From the NCBI GenBank assembly GCA_004843165.1, contig CP039459.1:1208501-1272500 (forward strand): a stretch of DNA of 64,000 nucleotides, read 5' to 3'. The stretch's first letter is position 1. Every line of letters starts with the position of its first letter. This stretch comes from Acetobacteraceae bacterium (lineage in GTDB: Bacteria; Pseudomonadota; Alphaproteobacteria; Acetobacterales; Acetobacteraceae). Shown here in pieces: positions 25,890 through 35,547 of the stretch. The position numbers and the translations under genes are program-made. The notes beneath the pieces are model-generated. The model saw only the letters and a list, made by a program, of their open reading frames with translations. It had not been told where the DNA came from and did no database searches.

Positions 25890-26837
25890 GTGAAAATTTT
25901 TTTATGTCTCTTAGGCTTTGCTTCTGCGCTTTCACCTGTATGTTCAGTGCAGGCGGCATATGCTTCTCAAGAAAATAATGCAAAACAATTGTCGCCTTCT
26001 TTTAATCTGCAGGGCAAAAAAATTCTTTTTGTGATTACTTCGGCAGATAAATTAGGTACCAGTAAAATGAAATCCGGCTACTGGATGGAAGAGCTGGCAG
26101 CCCCTTATGAAATTTTATCAAAGGCTGGCGCGGAGATTACGTTGGCTTCCCCAAAAGGCGGTTTGCCACCAGTGGATGATTTTAGTTTGAGAAAGCGTTT
26201 TCTCAGTGATTATATCAAAGCGTTTAAAAAAGATGATACAGCACAAAAAAAACTGGCTAAGACCATTCCGCTTTCTCAGGTAAAGGCAGAGGATTATGAT
26301 GCCCTTTATTATCCGGCGGGTTTTGGGATTTTTATGGATTTGGTTGAGAATAAGACCTCGATTGATTTGATTGAATCCTTTTCACGGGCACATAAGCCGA
26401 TGGCGTTTCTTTGCCAAGCACCAGCGGTTTTGAAAAATGTGAAAAATGCCGCTGGGCAGGAAATTGTCAGGGGACTAAATGTGACGGCCTTGCGTAACAG
26501 TGAAGAGGCTGGCGGGGCTATGCTGCGTCCTTATGTTTGGCTTATTCCGCCTGGGATGGAGGCAATTGGTAATGATTTGACGTATAAGCGTGAAAAATTA
26601 CCAGAGAAGGAATTTCTGCAAAAAATGGATCTAACAGATAAAATTCCTTTTTTAGTTGAAAATATGCTTAAATCTGAGGGGGCAAATTATCAGGCCAAGC
26701 CAAATATGGCCTCTTTCACGGTGACAGATGTGACGGGGGATAACGGCTTTTTAATTACAGGGCAGAATCCTTATTCTGCTAAGGAGATTGCTGAGAAATT
26801 AGCGGAAGTTTTGCAACAGATAAAAGTGACGCAATAG
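25890..26837 (+). CDS. Secreted DJ-1/PfpI-family protein 1 (glyoxalase III-like)
   Basis: A 315-residue class I glutamine amidotransferase-like protein with a signal peptide (LLGFASALSPVCSVQAAYA) and a GTG start. The DJ-1 core keeps the catalytic glutamate (E68 in MEELAAP) and the nucleophilic cysteine (C175 in FLCQAPAV). The histidine after the cysteine is replaced by Gln (CQ instead of CH), and the His-containing PGGHG loop reads PAGFG. It may act as a periplasmic glyoxalase, deglycase or chaperone, with altered chemistry. It forms a tandem with the next gene, nine bases away. Confidence 0.85.
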   Translation: MKIFLCLLGFASALSPVCSVQAAYASQENNAKQLSPSFNLQGKKILFVITSADKLGTSKMKSGYWMEELAAPYEILSKAGAEITLASPKGGLPPVDDFSLRKRFLSDYIKAFKKDDTAQKKLAKTIPLSQVKAEDYDALYYPAGFGIFMDLVENKTSIDLIESFSRAHKPMAFLCQAPAVLKNVKNAAGQEIVRGLNVTALRNSEEAGGAMLRPYVWLIPPGMEAIGNDLTYKREKLPEKEFLQKMDLTDKIPFLVENMLKSEGANYQAKPNMASFTVTDVTGDNGFLITGQNPYSAKEIAEKLAEVLQQIKVTQ

Positions 26838-26845
26838 GAAAGAAA

Positions 26846-27766
26846 ATGTTTTTAAAAAAACGTATCAGGCAAGGCTTTTTTTCTCTTTTTGTAGCGGCTA
26901 GTTTGCTACCAGCATGGGCATTTGCGGGGGCGCTTGGCAATATTGACCGTCTGGAAAATAAGAATGTTCTTTTTGTTATTACTTCGCACGATCAGCTCGG
27001 CGATAGTCATAACAAAACAGGATATTGGTTAGAGGAGTTGGCGGCTCCCTATGAAATTCTCTCAGAGGCAGGCGCCAATATTACTTTAGCTTCTCCTTTG
27101 GGCGGAAAACCGCCGGTCGATCCTATAAGTTTGAAATCGGCTGCACAAAGCAAATATACCAAAATGTTTAAACATGACCAGCAGGCGCAAGAGGCCTTGT
27201 CAAAAACGCTGGTTCTGACTTCTGTGCATCCAGAAGATTATGATGCCGTTTTTTATCCCGGTGGACATGGGCCGCTTTATGATTTAGCGGATAATCAAGA
27301 TTCTATCCGTTTAATTGAGGATTTTGCGAAGGCAAAAAAACCTGTGGCCGTTCTTTGTCATTCCCCTTCCGTTTTGAAAAATGTCAAAGATATTCGGGGG
27401 GATTTTTTGGTAAATGGTCGTAAAATTACGAGCTTTTCAGATAGTGAGGAGGCTGGGGCAGCCTTAGCAAGAAAATATTATTGGGTTCCTTTGTTTTTAC
27501 AAAAACTGGGTAATGGACACACTTACAGCTTAGCAAAACTCCCCCAAAATCAACTCATGGAAAAATTGCATTTAAAGGGTGTTTTACCTTTTTTAACAGA
27601 GGATATGCTCAAAGAGTCAGGGGCACATTATCAGCGTAAACCAAACTGGGAAGCTTTTGTCGTTGACGATGTGACAGCAGATGGTGGGGTTATTTTAAGT
27701 GGTCAAAATCCGCAATCCTCATCGTTACTTGCCAAAAAGCTTGTAGAGATTTTAGTTTCAAAATGA
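26846..27766 (+). CDS. Secreted DJ-1/PfpI-family protein 2 (glyoxalase III-like)
   Basis: A 306-residue paralogue of protein 1 with its own signal peptide (FFSLFVAASLLPAWAFA). It is the most canonical of the four copies: E64 in LEELAAP, PGGHG with H141, and nucleophile C171 followed by His in VLCHSPSV. It also has the family ending SGQNPQSS. It would be expected to convert methylglyoxal or related dicarbonyls in the periplasm. Substrates are inferred from the family. It is probably cotranscribed with protein 1 and ends at a strong terminator. Confidence 0.88.
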   Translation: MFLKKRIRQGFFSLFVAASLLPAWAFAGALGNIDRLENKNVLFVITSHDQLGDSHNKTGYWLEELAAPYEILSEAGANITLASPLGGKPPVDPISLKSAAQSKYTKMFKHDQQAQEALSKTLVLTSVHPEDYDAVFYPGGHGPLYDLADNQDSIRLIEDFAKAKKPVAVLCHSPSVLKNVKDIRGDFLVNGRKITSFSDSEEAGAALARKYYWVPLFLQKLGNGHTYSLAKLPQNQLMEKLHLKGVLPFLTEDMLKESGAHYQRKPNWEAFVVDDVTADGGVILSGQNPQSSSLLAKKLVEILVSK

Positions 27767-27805
27767 GCTTAAATTTTTAAAAGAGATGTTATGTGTTTCA
27801 AAAGG

Positions 27806-27832
27806 AAAGGGGCGCTTCTAGCGCCCCTTTTT
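27806..27832. terminator. Bidirectional terminator
   Basis: AAAGGGGCGC and GCGCCCCTTT form a perfect ten-base stem with a five-base loop and flanking A and T runs, between convergent genes. Confidence 0.9.
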
Positions 27833-27838
27833 GAGAGA

Positions 27839-29263
27839 TTATGTTTTTGATTGAGAGAAAGCCTCTAAAATTCTAATCCAAGCCCGAATACCTTTGCGAT
27901 AGGATTCAATAGCATACGATTCATTGGGCGAGTGAATGCGGTCTTCTGAAAGTGCAAAACCGACCAAAAGTGCCGGTAAACCTAATTTATGCTCTACCTC
28001 TTCCGCAATAGGAATGGAGGCACCGCAACCAATCGCAATCGCTTTATTTTCCCATTCATCCCTAAGCGCTTTTAAAGCAATTTGTAGGAGAGGCGTATTT
28101 TTTGGAAACTCCCATCCTGGAGAAGCGCCATGCGGATGAAACTCAGCCCTCGCATCTTTAGGAAGATGGTCTTGAATATGTTGACGAAAAGTTTCTCTAA
28201 TTTGTTTCGGATTTTGTCCGGGAACAGTTCTAAAGGAGATTCTTGCAGTCGCGTTTGCCGGAATGACGGTTTTAAAACCTGGATCTGTATATCCGCCAAA
28301 AATCCCGTTGATTTCGCAGGTTGGACGTGCCCAAAGCTGCTCGATACAGCTAAAACCTTTTTCACCGGCTGGTTCAGAAAGTCCAACTTTTTCCAAAATC
28401 TCATTTTCACTTTTTAAGCTACTGTTCCATTCTTTCTTTTCTGCTTCGGAAGGGAGACGAACATTATCATAAAATCCTTTTAGCGTGATGCGGCCTGTGT
28501 CATCCCGTAAGGCCGCTAAGGCTTTTGTCAGAATATGGATAGGATTGGCAGCGGCATTGCCGAACATGCCGGAATGAAGATCTTGGTTTGCGCAATGGAT
28601 AATGACTTCTTCCCCAACAAGCCCTCTGAGGGAGGCTGTGATGGCTGGAAGATCTTTGTGTGGCATCATCGTATCGCAGACCAAAACGAGGTCGGCTTTG
28701 AGGTCTTCTTTATGCGCATCGATGAAAAAAGGCAGATTTTCACCGCCAACCTCTTCTTCCCCTTCGGAAAGAAATTTGATGGGCAGAGGCAATTTGCCAT
28801 TTGCTTTGATCCAAGCATGGCAGGCTTCTACAAAGGTGAGTAATTGCCCTTTATCATCAGAAGCTCCACGTCCATAAAGCGCCTCTTGACCATCTTCACG
28901 CATTCTTTTTGTCGGTTTAAAGGGATCGCTTTCCCAGAGTTCAATAGGATCAACCGGCTGGACATCATAATGTCCATAAAAAAGAAGGGTTGGCCCCTTT
29001 GGGTTGGCCGTTTTATGGGGATCAATCTTGCCGAGAACAAGATCATGCCCGGGATCTCCCCATTTTCCGGGATAAAGATTGGTTTCAAGTCCAAGAGAGC
29101 GAAGCTCTTCTGCTAGCCAGTTGGCCGCTTTTTTACAGTCTTCTCGATGCTCTTCTTTTGTGGAGATGCTCGGAATACGGACAAATTCAGAGAGTTTCTC
29201 TAAGGATTTGGGAAAGTTTTTGTCGGCTTCTTGTAGCGCCGCTTGAAGTTCTTGGTCGCTCAT
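27839..29263 (-). CDS. M20-family metallopeptidase (dipeptidase-like)
   Basis: A 474-residue zinc peptidase of the M20 family, related to carnosinase-type and ArgE/DapE-like enzymes. The metal-binding motifs are GHYDVQPVD (H98, D100), GRGASDDKGQ (D136) and SEGEEEVGG with the catalytic glutamate pair near 169-170, then CDTM. A dimerisation domain lies in the middle. It hydrolyses dipeptides or N-acyl amino acids in the cytoplasm; there is no signal peptide. The start has AAGGAAA at good spacing. The neighbouring genes do not suggest a specific pathway. Confidence 0.9.
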   Translation of the reverse strand: MSDQELQAALQEADKNFPKSLEKLSEFVRIPSISTKEEHREDCKKAANWLAEELRSLGLETNLYPGKWGDPGHDLVLGKIDPHKTANPKGPTLLFYGHYDVQPVDPIELWESDPFKPTKRMREDGQEALYGRGASDDKGQLLTFVEACHAWIKANGKLPLPIKFLSEGEEEVGGENLPFFIDAHKEDLKADLVLVCDTMMPHKDLPAITASLRGLVGEEVIIHCANQDLHSGMFGNAAANPIHILTKALAALRDDTGRITLKGFYDNVRLPSEAEKKEWNSSLKSENEILEKVGLSEPAGEKGFSCIEQLWARPTCEINGIFGGYTDPGFKTVIPANATARISFRTVPGQNPKQIRETFRQHIQDHLPKDARAEFHPHGASPGWEFPKNTPLLQIALKALRDEWENKAIAIGCGASIPIAEEVEHKLGLPALLVGFALSEDRIHSPNESYAIESYRKGIRAWIRILEAFSQSKT

Positions 29264-29456
29264 AAAGATTTCCTTAGGATTGTATGCCTTTAAGGGGCAT
29301 CATCGGGTTATAAACTGATTGCAAAAGAAAGAGTCTAAAAGACAGGGATTATTTAGGAATGCCTGTTTTCCCTTGTGGGAGATATGATAATAATATGCCT
29401 TCAATCATGATAATTTTAAATTCTTTTCCCATCCCTCTCCAAAGATAAGTTGAATT

Positions 29457-30713
29457 ATGAAAGCTCTTTTGGCCATTATGCTTGCGGCTTTAGCAGAATG
29501 TACTTTCTTAGGAATGGGGGTGCCGGTTATTCCGCTTTTTGTCGTAGATAACCTCCATTATGGTGATGCTGTTGTTGGTATCATAACAGGTATTCAGTTT
29601 ATTACAGCGATGCTTTTCCGTTTTCCTTCTGGGCGGATTTCCGATGTTAAAGGGCCTTATTTTGCAATGGCACTGGGTGCATTGAGCGCTGTAGGGGCAG
29701 GGATGTTTTATACGGGCGCAGGATTTTATGTTCTTGCGCCATTTTTGTCTGCCAGTTTGCTTTTAATGGGGAGTGCGCTTTTAGGCATTTCTCAGAGTGT
29801 TTTCGTCACGGGGGCGATGACTTGTGCCGTCTCGCTTGTTCAGGCAGAAAAAAAGGAAAATGAACGCCTGCAAAATGGTAAAAAATCTCAGGGGGCTGGT
29901 TCTGCCATTGCTTGGATCGGTATGTGTGTTTTTGGGGGACTTATTTTAGGTGCGCCGCTTGGGACATATCTTTTTCAGCAATCAGGTATGATTATGACAG
30001 GGATCGTCATTGCCGCTTTATCGGTTTCTATTGTGGCATGGTGTTTAAAGGAATCTGCGCTAAAAGAACGTTCTGAGAAAAAAATATCAGATGATGTTTT
30101 GGCAGTCCCGAAAGAGTCGAATTTTAAAGCCTTACAAGGGGCTTTAGCTTTGGCTTGGTTCCCAGGATTTTGTTTTGGTTTAGGGGCTGTTTGTCACGGT
30201 TTGGTAATTGCATATGGGGCGTTGCTTTATGCAGAAAATAACTGGAGCCCTTTATGGTTGCCTTTTGCGCTATTTGGTTTCGGTTTAATGATCGCACGGA
30301 GTTTTCTTGGCCACTTACCCGATCTTTGGGGAGGGGCAAGAACAGCGCTTTTTGCCGGGATTCTAGAGGCAATTGGGATGGGTTTCGTGGCGTTTTTTCC
30401 TCATTTTTATCTTGCAGGTTTCGGATTATTTTTAAGTGGTTTTGGTTTTGCCTTTATTTTCCCAGCCTTTGTTCTCATTACCCTATCAAGAGGGGATGAT
30501 GCCAGCCGAGGTGTTTTGATTGGTGTTTGCAATGCCTTGGGAGATGGGGTGCGGGGGATTGGGATTGTTCTTTTAGGTTATTTGGCGATTTGGGGTGGGT
30601 TTAAAGTGATCTTTTTTTCAGGATCTGTATTGTCATTATTGGGCGGTTTGGGAGGCCTTTTGCTTTTCTTTATTGGACGTCATCAAGATATGCTTTTAAA
30701 ACGGCAAAGATGA
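29457..30713 (+). CDS. Major facilitator superfamily transporter
   Basis: A 418-residue inner-membrane transporter with 12 predicted membrane segments and the MFS loop motif between segments 2 and 3 (RFPSGRISDVKGP). The Gly/Phe-rich C-terminal half resembles the drug or sugar efflux branch (YhhS/AraJ-like), so an exported metabolite is possible, but the substrate cannot be read from the sequence. Its last four bases overlap the start of the lipoprotein gene, so the two are translationally coupled. Confidence 0.85.
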   Translation: MKALLAIMLAALAECTFLGMGVPVIPLFVVDNLHYGDAVVGIITGIQFITAMLFRFPSGRISDVKGPYFAMALGALSAVGAGMFYTGAGFYVLAPFLSASLLLMGSALLGISQSVFVTGAMTCAVSLVQAEKKENERLQNGKKSQGAGSAIAWIGMCVFGGLILGAPLGTYLFQQSGMIMTGIVIAALSVSIVAWCLKESALKERSEKKISDDVLAVPKESNFKALQGALALAWFPGFCFGLGAVCHGLVIAYGALLYAENNWSPLWLPFALFGFGLMIARSFLGHLPDLWGGARTALFAGILEAIGMGFVAFFPHFYLAGFGLFLSGFGFAFIFPAFVLITLSRGDDASRGVLIGVCNALGDGVRGIGIVLLGYLAIWGGFKVIFFSGSVLSLLGGLGGLLLFFIGRHQDMLLKRQR

Positions 30714-31525
30714 ATATTATGAATGGTAAGTTTCGTATTTTGTTATGTTTTACACTCGCAACTTTAGGGGGGTGTATTGGGCAGACACATTCGATTGTGA
30801 ATGGTCATATTTGGATGCAGCAGGATACACAGCCTATCACAGCGCAAACGCTTTTACTGGTAGATGTTTCTCAAAATATTTTTGCGCCCATTGAAGTCCA
30901 GCAGACACAAGAACGCCATCAAAAAGAGACTCTAGCCCACACGCAGCCACAGGATTTAGATCAAATAAAGCAGCAGATCGCCGTGGAAAAGCAGGATTCT
31001 TTGGTGGATTATTTAGAGTCAAATCGGAATTATTTACAGGCTGTCTTGATACAGAATCTTCGTAAAAATGGCATTAACACGCTTGCAATAGAGGATTTTA
31101 AAAAGAATGCCTCTTTATATGCGAATAGGTCTTTTTTGACATTGAAAGTGAATCTCTTAGGCTTGGAGAGTGGAAAAAAGGACCCCCGTTATGTGACGGC
31201 GACGCTTGGAACGCACCAGCTTTCAACGGAAGTGATGCTTTTAGATCAGCGTCAAATGCCCCTAAAAGAATGTTTAAAATTTGATGTGAAGGTAGATGGT
31301 TGGAAACCTGGAATTGCTGTTGCTTCTAAATGGAATCCTTTATCTCAAGGGGGTTTCGCAAGCAGAATGCCAGATGTAGATAAAACAGTTCATGAGGTGA
31401 CACCGATTATTGTCGAGTATTTTGTGAACCAACATTGGCTAGATTCTGCCTTGGCGCCGGATTATCCTGCGAACCAGCATCAAAAGAAATCTCTTTTTGA
31501 TAAACTTCTCTTTTGGCAGAAATAG
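30710..31525 (+). CDS. Lipoprotein of unknown function
   Basis: A 271-residue protein with a lipobox LGGC (C22) after a short hydrophobic signal (FRILLCFTLATLGG). The mature part is Gln/Lys-rich at first (residues 55-90), then has an alpha/beta region of about 180 residues. The ATG lies within the MFS stop (ATGA-type overlap, 30710-30713), which links it to the transporter. I do not recognise the domain. Confidence 0.7.
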   Translation: MNIMNGKFRILLCFTLATLGGCIGQTHSIVNGHIWMQQDTQPITAQTLLLVDVSQNIFAPIEVQQTQERHQKETLAHTQPQDLDQIKQQIAVEKQDSLVDYLESNRNYLQAVLIQNLRKNGINTLAIEDFKKNASLYANRSFLTLKVNLLGLESGKKDPRYVTATLGTHQLSTEVMLLDQRQMPLKECLKFDVKVDGWKPGIAVASKWNPLSQGGFASRMPDVDKTVHEVTPIIVEYFVNQHWLDSALAPDYPANQHQKKSLFDKLLFWQK

Positions 31526-31533
31526 GTATTGAT

Positions 31534-32532
31534 ATGGCTGTTTATACATCTGTGACGTCACAGCAGGCGGCAGATTTTTTAAAAAATTATGCACTGGGTG
31601 ATGTCTGTTCTCTTGAGCCTATTTCAGAGGGTGTTGAAAACAGCAATTTTTTTCTTAATACAACCCAAGGACGTTTTATTTTAACATTGGTTGAATCACG
31701 GACAGATCCAAAAGACTTGCCGTGGCTCGCAGGGTTAGTGAATTATCTTTGGAAAAATAATTTCCCTGTTCCAAAGATTATCGCCTCTCAGCAAGGAAGA
31801 TTAATCGGAAGCTTACAGGAGCGTCCTGCTTTGATTTCAAAGTTTTTGGAGGGACAGAATAATCCGACACCGATTACACCTGAAATTTGCGAAATCTTAG
31901 GAAGAGAAATGGGGAAGTTTCATCTGCTTGGCCAGCAGATCAAAGAAGAGCGTTCTAATCCCCTAGGCTCTCATACTTGGCACAAACTCTTAAAAGAAAT
32001 TTCTCAAACCTTAAAGAAAAAAGAGGGAACGCTTTTCTCTCTTTATCAGCGGACAGAGAAGGCGCTAACAGAAATTCTGAGGGACTGGCCGGTGGAAAAT
32101 CTTCTGCCACGTGGGCAGATTCATGCGGATTTATTTCCTGATAATGTTTTGTTTTTGGCAGAAACGGACTCTGTTAAAATTTCAGGTATTATTGATTTTT
32201 ATTTTGCCTGCACAGATTTTTTACTTTGGGATTTAGCAATTTTATTAAATGCTTGGTGTTTTGGTGCAGATGAAAATCCTATTTTTCAGCCGGCTTTGGC
32301 AGAAGCCTTGCTCAAAGGGTATCAGTCAGAACGGCTTTTAAGAGAAGAAGAAAAAAAAGTGCTTCCCCTTTTCTGTCAGGGAGCAGCAATGCGGTTTTTG
32401 CTTACACGGTTTTATGATTGGATCAATACGCCTACAGAGGCTTTGGTAAAGCCAAAAGATCCTTTTGCTTATGAAAAAAGACGCTTGTTTTTCTCTCAAA
32501 ATAATCCTTTCGAAATGTTTTTTAGGTCTTAA
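31534..32532 (+). CDS. thrB: Homoserine kinase (ThrB type II, APH fold)
   Basis: A 332-residue kinase of the aminoglycoside-phosphotransferase fold that phosphorylates homoserine in threonine synthesis; this type is common in alphaproteobacteria. Signature segments are SEGVENSNFFL near the N-terminus, GQIHADLFPDNVLF with the catalytic Asp and metal Asn, and IIDFYFACTDF. I start at the ATG at 31534 after AGG; a TTG 21 bases upstream overlaps the lipoprotein stop. It is followed directly by thrC, sharing one base. Confidence 0.92.
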   Translation: MAVYTSVTSQQAADFLKNYALGDVCSLEPISEGVENSNFFLNTTQGRFILTLVESRTDPKDLPWLAGLVNYLWKNNFPVPKIIASQQGRLIGSLQERPALISKFLEGQNNPTPITPEICEILGREMGKFHLLGQQIKEERSNPLGSHTWHKLLKEISQTLKKKEGTLFSLYQRTEKALTEILRDWPVENLLPRGQIHADLFPDNVLFLAETDSVKISGIIDFYFACTDFLLWDLAILLNAWCFGADENPIFQPALAEALLKGYQSERLLREEEKKVLPLFCQGAAMRFLLTRFYDWINTPTEALVKPKDPFAYEKRRLFFSQNNPFEMFFRS

Positions 32533-33944
32533 TGATAATGCGATATAGATCGACAAGAGGTCCGGTTTCACCAGAAAAATCATTAGATTTTTCAGATATT
32601 CTTCTCAAAGGGCTGGCACCTGACGGTGGCTTATATTTGCCGGTTAAATGGCCTGAAATTTCGAAGGCAGATTTTCAACAATGGCGGACTTATTCTTTTC
32701 CGAAATTATGTGCGAAGGTGATGCAACTTTTTGCAGGTTCTGCGATTGAACCCCAAGCGCTGGAGCAAATGTGTGAGCGGGCTTATGGCGCTTCAAGTTT
32801 GTTTCGGCATAAAGCCGTAGCGCCGCTGGTTGAGGTTAAGCCTGCATTATTTTCTTTAGAGCTTTTTCATGGCCCAACATTGGCTTTTAAAGATATGGCC
32901 ATGCAGCTCTTGGGAGAATTATTTGCGTATGTTTTGGAAAAAAAGCAGCAGCACATTACTTTGATTGCGGCGACTTCGGGGGATACGGGTTCTGCTGCGA
33001 TTGCAGCTTTTCAAAACCGTCCTCGGATTAAGCTTGTTGTTTTGCACCCACATCATCGTACTTCTGATATTCAACGCCGTCAGATGACAACAGTGTCGGC
33101 GGAGAATATTTTAAATATTGCGGTGCCGGGTAATTTTGATATTTGCCAAGATATTGTCAAAAAACTTCTCAAAGATCAGAAATTTCGAGAGGAAACAGCC
33201 CTTTCTGCGGTTAATTCTATTAACTGGGCGAGGATCGCTATCCAAACAGCGTATTTTATTCGAGCAGCGCTTGTTTTAGGGGCACCAGAACGCAGGGTCT
33301 CTTTTTCTGTGCCAACAGGTAATTTTGGAAATGTTTTTGCCGCTTGGGTCGCAAAGAAAATGGGGCTTGAGGTAAGCAAGCTGGTGATTGGCTCCAATCA
33401 GAATGATATTTTGACCCGTTTTATTCAGACAGGGGAAATGAAGGTTCATTCTGTTTCTCCCAGCTATTCACCTTCTATGGATATTCAATATTCTTCGAAT
33501 TTTGAGCGTCTTCTATTTGAATCTTTAGAAGAAGACCCTGAAAATTGTCGGAAACTGATGGAAACATTCCAAGAAACAGGTTCTATGATATTACCACCGC
33601 AAGCTTTTGCCTTTATTCGGAAGGATTTTGAGGCTTTGGCATTGTCAGATTTTCAGACGCTTGAGGCTATTCGGAAATATGATGCTGAAAGCCATTATTT
33701 GGCAGACCCGCATAGTGTTATTGCGCTAAGTGCCGGTGAAAAATATCAATCTTTAGGCGAGGCAATGATCTGTGCCGCAACAGCGCATCCTGCCAAATTT
33801 CCTCAAACAATGGCAAAAGCCTGTCGTCAAAGCGCTATTTTGCCGGATCAACTGGTCGGTTTGGAGGAAAAAAAGGAGTTCTTTAAAATTCTCCCACCGG
33901 ATTTTGAAATTATCCGGCAGGAGATTAAAAACTTCTCGTTTTAG
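32532..33944 (+). CDS. thrC: Threonine synthase
   Basis: A 470-residue PLP enzyme that converts phosphohomoserine to threonine. The family start YRSTRG is at residues 5-10, and the PLP lysine is K120 in LAFKDMAMQ. SGDTGSAAIAAF and the phosphate-binding GNFGNVFAAW follow. Length is standard for the long bacterial form. It is tightly linked to thrB and convergent with hom, overlapping it by four bases. Confidence 0.95.
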   Translation: MIMRYRSTRGPVSPEKSLDFSDILLKGLAPDGGLYLPVKWPEISKADFQQWRTYSFPKLCAKVMQLFAGSAIEPQALEQMCERAYGASSLFRHKAVAPLVEVKPALFSLELFHGPTLAFKDMAMQLLGELFAYVLEKKQQHITLIAATSGDTGSAAIAAFQNRPRIKLVVLHPHHRTSDIQRRQMTTVSAENILNIAVPGNFDICQDIVKKLLKDQKFREETALSAVNSINWARIAIQTAYFIRAALVLGAPERRVSFSVPTGNFGNVFAAWVAKKMGLEVSKLVIGSNQNDILTRFIQTGEMKVHSVSPSYSPSMDIQYSSNFERLLFESLEEDPENCRKLMETFQETGSMILPPQAFAFIRKDFEALALSDFQTLEAIRKYDAESHYLADPHSVIALSAGEKYQSLGEAMICAATAHPAKFPQTMAKACRQSAILPDQLVGLEEKKEFFKILPPDFEIIRQEIKNFSF

Positions 33945-35320
33945 TTTTCTACTTTCATCACCAAAGGTGCTACGGAAATATAATCAAGGCGATGGATTTC
34001 TGTGGCGGCCTTTTTAATTTGTTGGGTAGAAGTCTCATGCGTAATGAGAGCAATATAGACACGACCGTCACTTGTGGTGCCTTCTTGAAGGACTTGATTT
34101 AAAGAAATTTGATGATCTCTTAAAATACTGGCAATCGTTGCCATCACACCAAGTCCTTCGGTGACGATACAGCGCAGATAAAAACAGCTTGAAGCCGCTT
34201 CAATACTTTTGACAGGCGGAAGCTTTCTCAGATTTTGACGACCCCAAAAGGGAAGAAGACGGTGAAAATGATGAGGATCTTGTGCAATATTTTCTCTTTC
34301 TGTGAGCAGAGCGGGCCATAATTGCAGGAGATTCATGAGATCAGCTGCAACAGCAGAGGCTGTTGCATCCCCGCCGGCACCAGCACCCGTGATCATGAGT
34401 GGCCCGGAGAATTTTCCTTTGAGGATCACGGCATTACCGGGACCTTCTATTTGTGCAAGAGGGGCTTCGTTCGGGATGAGGCAAGGCTGAATCCAGGCTT
34501 GTAACTGGCCTTGATTTTTGTCATTGCTGGCCAATCCAAGAAGGCGGATTTTGTAACCTAATTTTTTAGCAAAAAGAAGATCCTCTGCCTTTATTTCAGA
34601 AATTCCCGTAAGAGAAAGAGAAGAAAATTCAATCGGATGAAAAGCAATCCCTGCTAAAATGGCTAATTTATGGCCGGCATCAATCCCTTCAATATCTGTT
34701 GCGGGATCTGCTTCAGCATAGCCTTTTGCCTGCGCTTCTTTTAGGACATCTTCAAAAGTACGTCCTGTTTTTTCCATTTCGGTTAGAATATAATTGCACG
34801 TACCGTTTAAAATGCCACCTATTTGTAAAATTTCATCCCCGGCCGCGGCATCTCTGAGAAGATGAATAGCTGGAATGGCACCGGCAACGGCTGCTTCGTA
34901 AAGGATGGGGGTGCCTGTTTGACCAGAAAGCGTAAAAAGTTCTTGGGCGTGGCAGGCAATGAGGGCCTTATTGGCTGTAATGACAGGTATTTTATTGTTT
35001 AATGCCTTTCGGATAAGCTCCAATGCAACCCCGTCACGGCCACCGATTAATTCTAAGATGATATCAATATCAGGATCGTCTGCAAGTTCCGAGGCTTCTG
35101 GATACCATTTGAGATTTTTAAGAGAAATTCCTCTATCTTTGTTGGGATTTTTAGCGCTGACAGCCGTTACGATAACGGAACGTCCTGTGCGTTCTTTGAT
35201 AAGGTCAGCATTTTTAGAGAGCAGGCGGAGCATACCTGTCCCAACAGTGCCTAATCCAGCAATTCCAAGACGTAAAGGTGGTGATGAGGATAGGGCAGAA
35301 GAATTGGGAAAAAAGGACAT
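33941..35320 (-). CDS. hom: Homoserine dehydrogenase
   Basis: A 459-residue NAD(P)H enzyme converting aspartate semialdehyde to homoserine. It has a Rossmann motif (LGIAGLGTVGTG), the catalytic domain with NGTCNYILTEME, and a C-terminal ACT domain (VMATIASILRDHQISL) that usually senses threonine. The frame is open 40 codons further upstream, but ACAGGTG precedes the ATG at 35320 and the motif starts normally from there. Hom, thrB and thrC together form the threonine branch, arranged tail to tail. Confidence 0.95.
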   Translation of the reverse strand: MSFFPNSSALSSSPPLRLGIAGLGTVGTGMLRLLSKNADLIKERTGRSVIVTAVSAKNPNKDRGISLKNLKWYPEASELADDPDIDIILELIGGRDGVALELIRKALNNKIPVITANKALIACHAQELFTLSGQTGTPILYEAAVAGAIPAIHLLRDAAAGDEILQIGGILNGTCNYILTEMEKTGRTFEDVLKEAQAKGYAEADPATDIEGIDAGHKLAILAGIAFHPIEFSSLSLTGISEIKAEDLLFAKKLGYKIRLLGLASNDKNQGQLQAWIQPCLIPNEAPLAQIEGPGNAVILKGKFSGPLMITGAGAGGDATASAVAADLMNLLQLWPALLTERENIAQDPHHFHRLLPFWGRQNLRKLPPVKSIEAASSCFYLRCIVTEGLGVMATIASILRDHQISLNQVLQEGTTSDGRVYIALITHETSTQQIKKAATEIHRLDYISVAPLVMKVEN

Positions 35321-35466
35321 GAATATAACACCTGTTAATTTAAAATGTATTTTATTTTCTGAGTAAAGCGGATAAAGGCAAAAGGGTAAAGAGAAAGAAG
35401 ATATATAAATGTTCAAATAAATGCGGCAATAAAGATACAAGTTAAAACTTAATAATTACATTATTC

Positions 35467-35495
35467 TTGTTGCTTTATATTTAAATCTTTAACAA
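35467..35495 (+). promoter_or_regulatory. Candidate promoter for the DUF4232-like gene
   Basis: TTGTTG and TAACAA are separated by 17 bases in an AT-rich spacer between divergent genes, about 52 bases before the ATG at 35548. Confidence 0.4.
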
Positions 35496-35547
35496 TAAAA
35501 ACTCACTGAAGTCTTAAAAGACTGAAATATCTATGGAGTTGAGAAAT